55,691 nt of DNA from Rikenella microfusus. GTDB taxonomy: Bacteria; Bacteroidota; Bacteroidia; Bacteroidales; Tenuifilaceae. The position numbers and the translations under genes were made by a program. Below are positions 1-8,340 of the stretch, one piece after another; within the stretch, counting starts at the first letter, position 1, and every line of letters begins with the position of its first letter. Under the pieces are notes generated by a model. The model was not told the DNA's origin, did not search any database, and saw only the letters and a program-made list of their open reading frames with translations. The DNA lies in assembly GCA_020722565.1 (NCBI GenBank), contig DYKO01000009.1:1-55691 (forward strand), given 5' to 3'.

Positions 1-190
1 GTGTTATATGCCCCGAATTTACTCTAATTATTATTTACAAAAAGCCTAATTCAATCAATCAATTTATTATTTTACTATATTTAATGGAAAAAATGGGAAC
101 CCAATGCAAAACTTTTGGATTAAAATTTTGTTACGGTAGTGAATTTTGTAGTAAAAAAATTACCTTGCAAATTCAAATTTTTGCTACAGT
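1..190. other. 5' edge, no gene seen
   Basis: AT-rich DNA upstream of the first gene. No open frame of useful length and no RNA gene is visible. A sequence TACCTTGC at 161-168 resembles the Bacteroidota -7 element TAnnTTTG but has no well-spaced TTTG partner, so I do not call it a promoter. Confidence 0.5.
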
Positions 191-3100
191 ATGAAAAGTA
201 TAAAGTTATTACTTGCCTCATTCCATTTGCTTTTGGGTATTTTTTGTCAAAGTGGTGCATTTGCCCAATATTTTGGGCAGAATAAGCCCATATACAAGAA
301 CATAAAGTTCAATGTATATCAAACCCCCAATTTCGAGATATACTACTACCTGAAAAACGATAGCTTGCTAAACTGTATTTCGCTTTCAGCAGAAAAGTGG
401 TACGATAGGCATTATCAGGTATTCAGAGACTCAATTGTGAAGCGGAATCCCATAATCCTTTACAACGATCATGCCGATTTTCAGCAAACCACAGCAATAT
501 CAGGTACTGTTGGCATTGGAACAGGTGGTGTTACCGAAGCTTTAAAAAACAGGGTTGTTTTTCCCATAACCGAAACCTGGCAGCAAACCAATCATGTGCT
601 GGGACACGAATTGGTACACGCTTTTCAGTATAACTCTCTTATAAACGGTGATTCAACTTCGCTTAACTCAATACGAAATCTCCCGCTCTGGATGGTTGAG
701 GGAATGGCTGAATACCTCTCGTTGGGAACATACGATTACCAAACCGCCATGTGGATGCGTGATGCCGTTCTGAACGATGATTTCCCTACGCTAGAGGATA
801 TGACCTACTACCCCAACCGGTACTTTCCTTACCGTTGGGGACACGCCTTCTGGGCGTTTGTTGGACGAACCTTTAGCGATAGCCTTATAAATCCAATATT
901 TAAGGAAACCGCCAAGCGTGGCTACAACTTTGCCCTAATGCGATACTTAGGCCTTAACGAGCAAGCGTTTTCAACACTTTGGAAATCGGTTTATTACGAT
1001 TACTTCAAACGTACCATGCCCGATAGTATTGAGGATCCCAATGGTACCCGTATTCTGTTTGAGCGCAATGCGGGCGAAATAAACATATCCCCATCAATCA
1101 GCCCCGATGGCCGCTATGTTGCCTTTTACTCTGAAAAGGATCTGTTCTCCATCGATCTCTACCTTGCTCATGCAACCAGTGGTAAAATAATTCGTAGGTT
1201 ATCGAGCATTGTACATGATAATGAGATTGATGCCCTTAACTTTATTGAATCGGCTGGAACCTGGTCACCCGACAGCCGGATGTTTGCCTTTGTTGGTTAC
1301 AGTAAGGGCAAAAGCAAACTTATTATTGTTGATGTTTTTGACGATAGGCTAGTTAAGGAATACGTTATCCCAAATGTCGCCTCGTTCAACTACCCAACAT
1401 GGTCGCCCGATGGCAATAGTATTGTGGTATCGGGACTGGTTAACGGAAAAAACGACCTTTACCAGTTTGAACTTAGCACACAAAAAGTAACCCGGCTTAC
1501 CTTTGATGCATGGTCTAACATCCATCCATCGTGGTCAGCCGATGGAAGAAAAATTGTATTCTCAACAGACAAGCCCTCCGATAAATCAAGAGATAGCATT
1601 ACCGGATATAACTTGGCTGTACTCGATATGTCCACACTCCAGATATCGGTTTTTGATATCTTTCCCGGAGCCGATAATGTTAATCCAATGTTTTCGTCCG
1701 ATGGTCAAAGCATATTCTTTCTATCCAATAGCGATGGTTACAGAAATCTATTCCGATACGATCTCAAAACCAATGAGGTTTATCGACTTACTCGTATCCT
1801 AACAGGGATTTCAGGAATGACTCCCCTTGCCCCTGCAATGAGCGTTGCCCGCGAAAACGATGAGGTAATCTATTCGCATTTTTATAAAACTAAGTACTCC
1901 ATATATATAGCTGACTCCACCGATTTCAATCCCGTTAGGGTAAACCCCTATCAAATAGATTTTTCGGCATCTATTCTACCCCCGCTCAACCGTGTAACCG
2001 AAGGTATAGTAGATAAAAATTTGTCCGATAACAATTTACCTGAACGTCTTCTCGATTCATTTCAAAGGATTCCCTTCCGACCCAAATTCAAGCTCGATTA
2101 CATTTCCAATATTGGAATGGGAATAAGTACCACACCCTATGGCACCGGCATGGCCGGTGGTGTTGAGATGCTGTTCAGCGATATCACTGGGGTCAACATG
2201 TTTTACACCGGACTGTCGCTAAATGGTGAGATTTACGATTTTGGCGGACAGGTTGCCTACCTCCAGCAAAAAAAATACCTAACCTGGGGGGTAATTGCTT
2301 CGCACATACCCTACTCCTTTGGGCAGTACGGTTACGATACACTACATCGTTCAGTAAACGGTGAACCAGTTATAGTAGAAGATTTTCAAATTATTCAAAT
2401 TAGAATGTTTGAAACCTCTACCGGGCTTCTCACCTATGTTCCCCTAAGCCGAACCCAACGATTTGAGTTTAGCTCTTCGTTAGCACGCTACTATTACAGA
2501 GCTGATATTTACTCGAATTACTATATAGATGGTTACTACTGGGGTTCGGAACGTAAAAAGGGCGAAGTTCCGCCGGGGTTCTGGTTACAGCAATCAAATG
2601 TGGCCTATGTTTTCGATAATTCCGATTTTGGAATAGCATCGCCCATGCGTGGACAGCGCATGCGGTTTCAGGTATCGCGTACCCTTGGGGGCTACAACTA
2701 CTGGGGCGGATTAGCCGATTACCGAAAATACATTTTCCGTAAACCATTCAGCTTCGCATTCCGAACGCTTTATTACGGACGTTTTGGTTCAAGTATTGAG
2801 AATAATATTCTTTACCCGCTTTACATTGGTTACCCATGGTATGTAAGGGGATATGATAGCAATGCCTTTATAAAGTATGGTCAATTCGGGAACATTAACA
2901 TCGACCAGCTTACGGGAAATCATATTGCCGTTGCCAATTTTGAAATCCGAATACCCTTTACCGGACCCGAAAGGCTAACGTTAATTAAATCGGGATCCTT
3001 GTTTACCGAATTGGCATTTTTCACCGATGCCGGTATTGCCTGGACAAAGGATAATCCGCCCAGTTTAAAATGGAAGCCCGCATCATTAAACGACCGAACC

Positions 3101-3238
3101 CCATTTGTGAGTTCTGGTATCAGCCTTAGGATCAACCTTTTTGGAATGTTGATTCTGGAACCCTACTATGCTATTCCCTACCAACTCGGGGGCTTTCAGT
3201 CTGCAACATGGGGAATCAACTTCATTCCGGGTTGGTAG
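191..3238 (+). CDS. Outer-membrane protein: MA-like metalloprotease domain, TolB-type propeller, C-terminal barrel
   Basis: A 1015-residue exported protein with three parts. Residues 1-26 form a signal peptide ending SGAFAQ. Residues about 40-290 look like a peptidase MA-like (gluzincin) domain, with HELVH at 139-143 as the HExxH zinc site and WMVEGMAEY at 167-175, whose Glu residues could supply the third ligand. Residues about 300-600 contain repeated WSPDG/SPDG and SSDG motifs typical of TolB/PD40 beta-propeller blades. The last about 370 residues are rich in alternating aromatic strands and resemble an Omp85/BamA-like barrel (bacterial surface antigen family). Family knowledge places such a barrel in the outer membrane. 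The substrate is unknown. The stop codon directly abuts the stop of the convergent MATE gene. The domain reading is good; proteolytic activity is inferred. Confidence 0.8.
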   Translation: MKSIKLLLASFHLLLGIFCQSGAFAQYFGQNKPIYKNIKFNVYQTPNFEIYYYLKNDSLLNCISLSAEKWYDRHYQVFRDSIVKRNPIILYNDHADFQQTTAISGTVGIGTGGVTEALKNRVVFPITETWQQTNHVLGHELVHAFQYNSLINGDSTSLNSIRNLPLWMVEGMAEYLSLGTYDYQTAMWMRDAVLNDDFPTLEDMTYYPNRYFPYRWGHAFWAFVGRTFSDSLINPIFKETAKRGYNFALMRYLGLNEQAFSTLWKSVYYDYFKRTMPDSIEDPNGTRILFERNAGEINISPSISPDGRYVAFYSEKDLFSIDLYLAHATSGKIIRRLSSIVHDNEIDALNFIESAGTWSPDSRMFAFVGYSKGKSKLIIVDVFDDRLVKEYVIPNVASFNYPTWSPDGNSIVVSGLVNGKNDLYQFELSTQKVTRLTFDAWSNIHPSWSADGRKIVFSTDKPSDKSRDSITGYNLAVLDMSTLQISVFDIFPGADNVNPMFSSDGQSIFFLSNSDGYRNLFRYDLKTNEVYRLTRILTGISGMTPLAPAMSVARENDEVIYSHFYKTKYSIYIADSTDFNPVRVNPYQIDFSASILPPLNRVTEGIVDKNLSDNNLPERLLDSFQRIPFRPKFKLDYISNIGMGISTTPYGTGMAGGVEMLFSDITGVNMFYTGLSLNGEIYDFGGQVAYLQQKKYLTWGVIASHIPYSFGQYGYDTLHRSVNGEPVIVEDFQIIQIRMFETSTGLLTYVPLSRTQRFEFSSSLARYYYRADIYSNYYIDGYYWGSERKKGEVPPGFWLQQSNVAYVFDNSDFGIASPMRGQRMRFQVSRTLGGYNYWGGLADYRKYIFRKPFSFAFRTLYYGRFGSSIENNILYPLYIGYPWYVRGYDSNAFIKYGQFGNINIDQLTGNHIAVANFEIRIPFTGPERLTLIKSGSLFTELAFFTDAGIAWTKDNPPSLKWKPASLNDRTPFVSSGISLRINLFGMLILEPYYAIPYQLGGFQSATWGINFIPGW

Positions 3239-4570
3239 CTAAACAACTCTGTTACGCCATGTTTCCGATTTGAGGTAAAGCAATGAAAAAAATGTGACTA
3301 AAACACCATAAACTATTTCCGCTGTCCAAACCCAACTGAGCGGTTTCTGAATAATAATGGTCATAATGTACGCCCAACTTAGGTAAATGGTAAGGGTAAA
3401 AACCTCAATGGCAAACGAAACTCTTGTGCTTCCGGTTCCCGATACACCATTGAAACTGATGAAAGCAGCTGCCAAGGATAGTGAGGCAAATGCAACTATC
3501 CAGATAACAGGTTTTGCTAAGGCTATCAATTTAATATCGTTAGTATATATTTTAATTACCGAACCACTAAAAAGAAGTGTTATTATTGAGAGGCAGAATA
3601 CCAAAATTAAGGTGATACCCATTACCTTTTTCACTAGGAATAAAACTATATTGCTATTTCCCTTCCCAATTTGCTGGCTCACAAGCGTATTGGTGGCTGA
3701 GGCAAAACCCCATATCGGAATCATCAGAATTATGTATATGCTTCGGATGATGTTGGAAACTGCCAGTTCGGCCTCTCCCATCTTTTCAATAAACAAGAAA
3801 AATACGAACCACACAAATATTGATACGAAGAACTGCAGCATTAATGGCCACGAGATGTTTGCCAACCTGGCAAAAAGTTTCGGCGATATCCTACCAAATT
3901 GGAAAAGGTTATACTCCGAAATTTCCATCTGCTTTACATATGCTAGCAAGAAAATGCAACCAACAACCTCGGCTATAACTGAAGCAAGTGCGGCACCTGT
4001 TAACCCCATGGCCGGAAGACCTAACCTGCCAAAAATCAATCCGTAATCGAGTACCACGTTGCTTAGCACGGTAATGAACGATGTAAATGTTATTACCTTG
4101 GTCCTTGCAATACCAATCAGGAACGCATTAAAGGTGTAGGTTGTAAATGCAAATAGCAATCCTATTATACGAATTGAAAAGTATGAATTAGCTGCATTCT
4201 GGACAGGTTTTGACATTACAAAAAGATCAAAGAGTAACGGGTAAAACCAAACTAAAACCATTACTAAAACTAACGAAAGAAGAACCATGGCATAAAACAG
4301 GTGCTCAACCACCCTACCAACTGCATTGTGAGCACCTTCGCCAACACGTCGGGCAATAATTATCTGGCCACCCAGAGCCAACCCCCAACCCAGCATTAGA
4401 ACTACATTGTATAAAAGACCGCCAAGTACTGAGCCGCCTAAAGCTACTTCACCTATTCTTCCCAGAAATGCAGTATCGGTAATGTTTAGGATATTCTGAG
4501 CCACGCTACCCAGTATAATAGGATAGGCCACTGACCATATGGTTCGATACGATATATCTACTTTCATCAT
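3239..4570 (-). CDS. MATE family efflux transporter
   Basis: A 443-residue inner-membrane protein with about twelve hydrophobic segments in two pseudo-repeats, matching the length and pattern of MATE (multi antimicrobial extrusion) proteins. The first repeat has the family-like stretches ILNITDTAFLGRIGE and GWGLALGGQIIIARRVGEG, with VWFVFFLFIEKMGEAELA and IPIWGFASATNTLVSQQIG in the second. MATE proteins exchange Na+ or H+ for drugs or metabolites; the substrate cannot be read here. The frame is open up to 4615, but I choose the ATG at 4570 because the upstream residues are atypical and MKVDISYRTIW fits the family N-terminus. It stands alone between convergent neighbours. Confidence 0.85.
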   Translation of the reverse strand: MMKVDISYRTIWSVAYPIILGSVAQNILNITDTAFLGRIGEVALGGSVLGGLLYNVVLMLGWGLALGGQIIIARRVGEGAHNAVGRVVEHLFYAMVLLSLVLVMVLVWFYPLLFDLFVMSKPVQNAANSYFSIRIIGLLFAFTTYTFNAFLIGIARTKVITFTSFITVLSNVVLDYGLIFGRLGLPAMGLTGAALASVIAEVVGCIFLLAYVKQMEISEYNLFQFGRISPKLFARLANISWPLMLQFFVSIFVWFVFFLFIEKMGEAELAVSNIIRSIYIILMIPIWGFASATNTLVSQQIGKGNSNIVLFLVKKVMGITLILVFCLSIITLLFSGSVIKIYTNDIKLIALAKPVIWIVAFASLSLAAAFISFNGVSGTGSTRVSFAIEVFTLTIYLSWAYIMTIIIQKPLSWVWTAEIVYGVLVTFFSLLYLKSETWRNRVV

Positions 4571-4634
4571 TTTGCAACGATTGGTAAAAGAAAATATCCA
4601 TAAAGGCAAATACAAACCCGTTAGCTTAAAAGGG

Positions 4635-4667
4635 AAAAAGCCAAAACCCTACATCAATAGGGTTTTG
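4635..4667 (-). terminator. Intrinsic terminator after the S9 peptidase gene
   Basis: Perfect 9-bp inverted repeat, CAAAACCCT at 4642-4650 and AGGGTTTTG at 4659-4667, with an 8-nt loop. On the minus strand it is followed by a T-rich run at 4636-4640. It lies 46 bp past the stop of the peptidase gene. Confidence 0.65.
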
Positions 4668-4712
4668 AACAATCTGATATTTTTAACACAGCCTTTCTAA
4701 AAATCCGAATAG

Positions 4713-6845
4713 CTATAGATTGTCATTGAAATAGTTGATTATCTTATTAATAAGATGCACTCTATCCTTACCATAAACATTATGGTCGTGCTGGGGGTAC
4801 ATGAAGAAATCAACCTGAACACTATTCTTTACAAATTCATGAATTAAAGTAAGGCTATGTTGAGGCACAACGGTTTTATCCATATCGTCGTGTATAATGA
4901 GTAACTTCCCTTTTAAGTTTTTAACATAGTTCTTTAAATCGGCTTTGGAATAACCATCGGGGTTCTGCTGGGGTGTGTCCATATACCGCTCCCCATACAT
5001 CACCTCGTAAAACTTCCAGTCCGTTACGGGCCCTCCGGCGACACCAACCTTAAATTGCTCTGAGGCTCTGAGCATCATGGTAATGGTCATGAAGCCGCCA
5101 AAGCTCCAGCCATGAACACCTATACGGGTTGAATCAACAAATGGTAGTGTTTTCAGAAATTTTAACCCTAATAGTTGGTCTTCCAGCTCAGCGGCTCCCA
5201 ACTGGCGATGGATTACCTGTTCAAATTCTGCTCCACGGTTCGATGTACCTCTGTTATCCAATGTAAACATGATGTATCCCAGATTGGCCATGTAGCACTC
5301 CCATAAACGAGCCCCGCCCATCCAACTGTTTGTAACCAACTGTGAATGAGGCCCTCCGTACACATATACTACCACTGGATACCTTTTGGTTGAATCAAAC
5401 AATGTCGGCTTTATCAACCTGCCATAAAGTTCTGTGCCATCGGCTTTTTGAATGGTCATTAGTTGAGGCATGGGCACAGCATAACCATTGTAGGGATTTG
5501 GTGCATCAATTAGTTGATGAATAGATTTGCCAGAAATGGTAAACAAACCCACTCGATTAGGGACATTAATAGAACTGTAAAAATCGACAAAGTACTTATA
5601 ATCGGGGCTAATGGCAGGACGATGCGTTCCCTCACCCTGAGTTAACTTTTGCAATTTTCCGTCCTTAATATTTACTGAATATAAATGCCGATCAAGGGGG
5701 CTGTCCTTTGTAGCAGTAAAGTAAACCAGCCCATTTGATTCGTCAACCGCATGAACCTCGGTTATCTCCCAATTACCATTAGTAACCTGTTTAATCAATT
5801 TGCCATCAATTCCATATAGGTAAATATGATTCCAACCATCGCGACGGCTGAGCCATAAAAACTGTTCCCCTGATTTCATGAATTGTACAGGCATTAACGG
5901 CTCAACATATTTTTCATTTACCTCCTCAAAAAGAGTAGTTTCATAGGCACCATCGATTACCCGGTAGGTATTCATTTTCAGATGATTCTGCTCACGGTTT
6001 AAAATGGCAATCAGAATCGATTTTTCATCGGGTGTCCAAGCTAAATTGGTAAGGTACTGCTCACGGGGTTCCCCGGTCTGCATCTCGGTTGTATTGCCGG
6101 TTTGGGTATCGTAAATTCTGACTGTAACCTCATGGCTTTTCATTCCAGCCATTGGGTAACGAATAAATACAGCCTCTCCCACTCTTTTAGTAATATCAAC
6201 TAAAGGATACTGGGTAACCATGCTCTCATTCATATGGTAGTAGGCCAGGTAACGCCCCGAAGGCGACCAGAATGTGCCTTTGCTAATGCCAAATTCATTG
6301 CGGTGGACACTTTGCCCGTTTACAAATCCATCTACCGAATCGTTAGTAACAGCAATTTCATTACCATTAAGTTCCATCATAAACAAATTGCTACCCTTTA
6401 AGTATGAAACCCTTTTTGCATCAGGGCTCAACTCGGCGCCTTTGGCGTCATCGGGTATCACAAACTTTGCTTCTACCTTATGATTAACAACATCGAGAAT
6501 TGCAATGGTATTTCTTCGTTTAAGAAGTATTCTTGAAGAACTAAGCCAAATGGGAAACAATTGTTTTATGGGTGCGATGCCTGAATTTTTCAAAATGCTG
6601 TTAACCGCAGTTAAAGTGATAATGTTTTTTTGCTTTAAATCCTTTGTATTTACGGCAATCAAGGAATCGTTGACAATATAGGTATATTCCGAAGTGCCGG
6701 GTCGCCAGCTAAATCCGTTTAGGGTTTTAGGCCTGAACACAGTTGCCTGTTGCAAAACCGCCTGTTCGAGTGTTAGCTGCTTTTGAGCATACGAAATTGA
6801 TGTAATCATCAATAGCACTAAAAGCACTTTAAATTGTTTCATCAT
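4713..6845 (-). CDS. S9 family serine peptidase (prolyl tripeptidyl peptidase / DPP IV-like)
   Basis: A 710-residue exported peptidase. Residues 1-20 are a signal peptide (MMKQFKVLLVLLMITSISYA). Residues about 60-450 form the DPP IV N-terminal beta-propeller and about 470-710 the alpha/beta-hydrolase domain. The catalytic triad reads Ser581 (GWSFGG), Asp656 (IHDDMDKTV) and His688 (QHDHNVY). The propeller motif that binds the substrate amino terminus, usually YEEE in DPP IV, is HRNE here, and a Glu occurs at 614 (KFYEVMYGERY) where DPP IV has Asp. As I recall, this combination matches prolyl tripeptidyl peptidase of Porphyromonas, which removes tripeptides ending in Pro. It is monocistronic with a terminator behind it. 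The S9 call is firm; the tripeptidyl specificity is inferred. Confidence 0.85.
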   Translation of the reverse strand: MMKQFKVLLVLLMITSISYAQKQLTLEQAVLQQATVFRPKTLNGFSWRPGTSEYTYIVNDSLIAVNTKDLKQKNIITLTAVNSILKNSGIAPIKQLFPIWLSSSRILLKRRNTIAILDVVNHKVEAKFVIPDDAKGAELSPDAKRVSYLKGSNLFMMELNGNEIAVTNDSVDGFVNGQSVHRNEFGISKGTFWSPSGRYLAYYHMNESMVTQYPLVDITKRVGEAVFIRYPMAGMKSHEVTVRIYDTQTGNTTEMQTGEPREQYLTNLAWTPDEKSILIAILNREQNHLKMNTYRVIDGAYETTLFEEVNEKYVEPLMPVQFMKSGEQFLWLSRRDGWNHIYLYGIDGKLIKQVTNGNWEITEVHAVDESNGLVYFTATKDSPLDRHLYSVNIKDGKLQKLTQGEGTHRPAISPDYKYFVDFYSSINVPNRVGLFTISGKSIHQLIDAPNPYNGYAVPMPQLMTIQKADGTELYGRLIKPTLFDSTKRYPVVVYVYGGPHSQLVTNSWMGGARLWECYMANLGYIMFTLDNRGTSNRGAEFEQVIHRQLGAAELEDQLLGLKFLKTLPFVDSTRIGVHGWSFGGFMTITMMLRASEQFKVGVAGGPVTDWKFYEVMYGERYMDTPQQNPDGYSKADLKNYVKNLKGKLLIIHDDMDKTVVPQHSLTLIHEFVKNSVQVDFFMYPQHDHNVYGKDRVHLINKIINYFNDNL

Positions 6846-7017
6846 GTACTATTTTTAAAATAAATTACTTTGTTAGTTCTGCTAAAATAGTTGACTTTAT
6901 TAATTTAATAGATTCCTTTATTCATGAATCGTTTAATATATGCATCAATTTTGAACATTGTTTGATATTTCATTAATTTTTTATTACTTGCATTGAATTA
7001 GCAAATGCTCTTTAACA
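6846..7017. promoter_or_regulatory. Divergent promoter region between peptidase and lipoprotein operon
   Basis: A 172-bp AT-rich spacer between divergently transcribed genes. For the plus strand, TTTG at 6961-6964 lies 20 bp before TACTTG at 6985-6990, a one-base-short version of TAnnTTTG, placing a start site shortly before the ATG at 7018. For the minus strand no clean -7 element is visible. Confidence 0.35.
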
Positions 7018-7905
7018 ATGTACAAAAGGACACATAAACTAACTATCGCATTTGGAGCCATTCTATTACTGATGATATCTTGCAAAACATCAATAAAGCA
7101 GGATAACAAAAATGCACAATCGTCCGATACATTATCCACAATAATCAAGTTTGAAAATGCCATTTTCCCTATTCCCTCACCATGGCAGGTAACCAATCTA
7201 ATTAAAAAATTAGAGATACCCTATAAAGAGAACTTACTAAACAACCCAAACAATTACCAAAAATACACAACATCATTCCAGCAAGCGGTAAACCTCGGTA
7301 TATATGGAACCGATTTAAGCTATCTGGGTATTTACGATAAAACTCAGGAATCGATAGTATATCTGGGAACCATAAAGAAGATAAGTGAGCAACTTGGAGT
7401 AACAGAGTCGTTCGATAGCAAATTATTTGAACGAATTGAAAAAAATATCGACAATAAAGATTCCCTAATTCGGATCATTTCATCGGTTTACGCCCGCAGC
7501 GATCTTTATCTTAAAAAGAACGAACGCTACGATATTGGCGCATTAATTGTTGCCGGTTGCTGGGTTGAAAGTTTATACATAATGACACAAATTGCACAGG
7601 AATATAAAAACAGGGAAATAATAAACCGAATTGGTGAACAGAAACATCCCCTCGATAACCTCATTGAGCTCCTTACGCCATTTTACTATAAATCGGCAGA
7701 ATTTTCTGATCTTCTCGATAATCTTATAGATTTGGCCTACGAATTTGATGGTATCATTTACTCATACACATACAAGGAGCCTATAGTTGATGAGGCAAAC
7801 AAATTAATCATAGTTAATAGCCAGTCACGGGTGGTAATGTCGGAGTATCACATTAAGATTATCAGCAGCAAAATAGAGCAGATACGTAAATCGATGGTGG
7901 AATAA
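7018..7905 (+). CDS. Uncharacterised lipoprotein, first gene of ABC operon
   Basis: A 295-residue protein with a lipoprotein signal: positive start (MYKRTHK), hydrophobic core and lipobox LMISC, giving an acylated Cys near residue 22. The mature part is mostly alpha-helical in appearance (EKNIDNKDSLIRIISSVYA, LIELLTPFYYKSAEFSDLL) with no motif I recognise. It is 11 bp upstream of a small exported protein and part of a three-gene run ending in a large ABC transporter, so it is probably a periplasmic or outer-membrane accessory of that transporter. That role is inferred from context only. Confidence 0.75.
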   Translation: MYKRTHKLTIAFGAILLLMISCKTSIKQDNKNAQSSDTLSTIIKFENAIFPIPSPWQVTNLIKKLEIPYKENLLNNPNNYQKYTTSFQQAVNLGIYGTDLSYLGIYDKTQESIVYLGTIKKISEQLGVTESFDSKLFERIEKNIDNKDSLIRIISSVYARSDLYLKKNERYDIGALIVAGCWVESLYIMTQIAQEYKNREIINRIGEQKHPLDNLIELLTPFYYKSAEFSDLLDNLIDLAYEFDGIIYSYTYKEPIVDEANKLIIVNSQSRVVMSEYHIKIISSKIEQIRKSMVE

Positions 7906-7916
7906 ATCATTCAATT

Positions 7917-8327
7917 ATGTTCAGAATTGTAGCTACACTTATCCTATTAAACGCTAGTTGGTTTGCCAGCGCTCAAATTGAGCGGCTAAAACACAGCTGT
8001 GCTGTGAATTTTCCATCGAATTACATTAGTGATGGACAGGAATACTTTGCTGCACTGAAGCCCGATCAGAAAATAGAATTTCGAACTACCTTTTTTGCCG
8101 ATAATACCTATAGGATATCGGCCTGCACCAGTGCCAAAAAAGGGGAACTGGTTTTTTCCATTTATGATACCGAGAAGAACCTACTCTTCACAAATGAAAG
8201 TTTTAACTATAGCCCCTACTGGGATTTTAGATTTACTTCCACGGTTACATGTATTATCCAGATTGAAGTTAAGAATCAGCAATTTACACCCGGATACGCC
8301 ATGTTGCTAATAGGTTTTAAGCAATAA
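7917..8327 (+). CDS. Small exported protein of unknown function
   Basis: A 136-residue protein with a signal peptide (MFRIVATLILLNASWFASA, cleavage before QIE). The mature part of about 117 residues looks beta-rich, with alternating strands such as KIEFRTTFFADNTYRISACT and FRFTSTVTCIIQIEV. It has Cys residues at several positions that could form disulfides in the periplasm. No family is recognised. It sits 11 bp after the lipoprotein gene and 13 bp before the ABC transporter gene, so the three are almost certainly co-transcribed. Confidence 0.7.
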   Translation: MFRIVATLILLNASWFASAQIERLKHSCAVNFPSNYISDGQEYFAALKPDQKIEFRTTFFADNTYRISACTSAKKGELVFSIYDTEKNLLFTNESFNYSPYWDFRFTSTVTCIIQIEVKNQQFTPGYAMLLIGFKQ

Positions 8328-8340
8328 TAATTACATTCCA

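Noticed and set aside
3387-4046. 219-codon plus-strand frame opposite the MATE gene
   Set aside because: It is the antisense shadow of a clear membrane transporter; its composition is not protein-like and it has no promoter.
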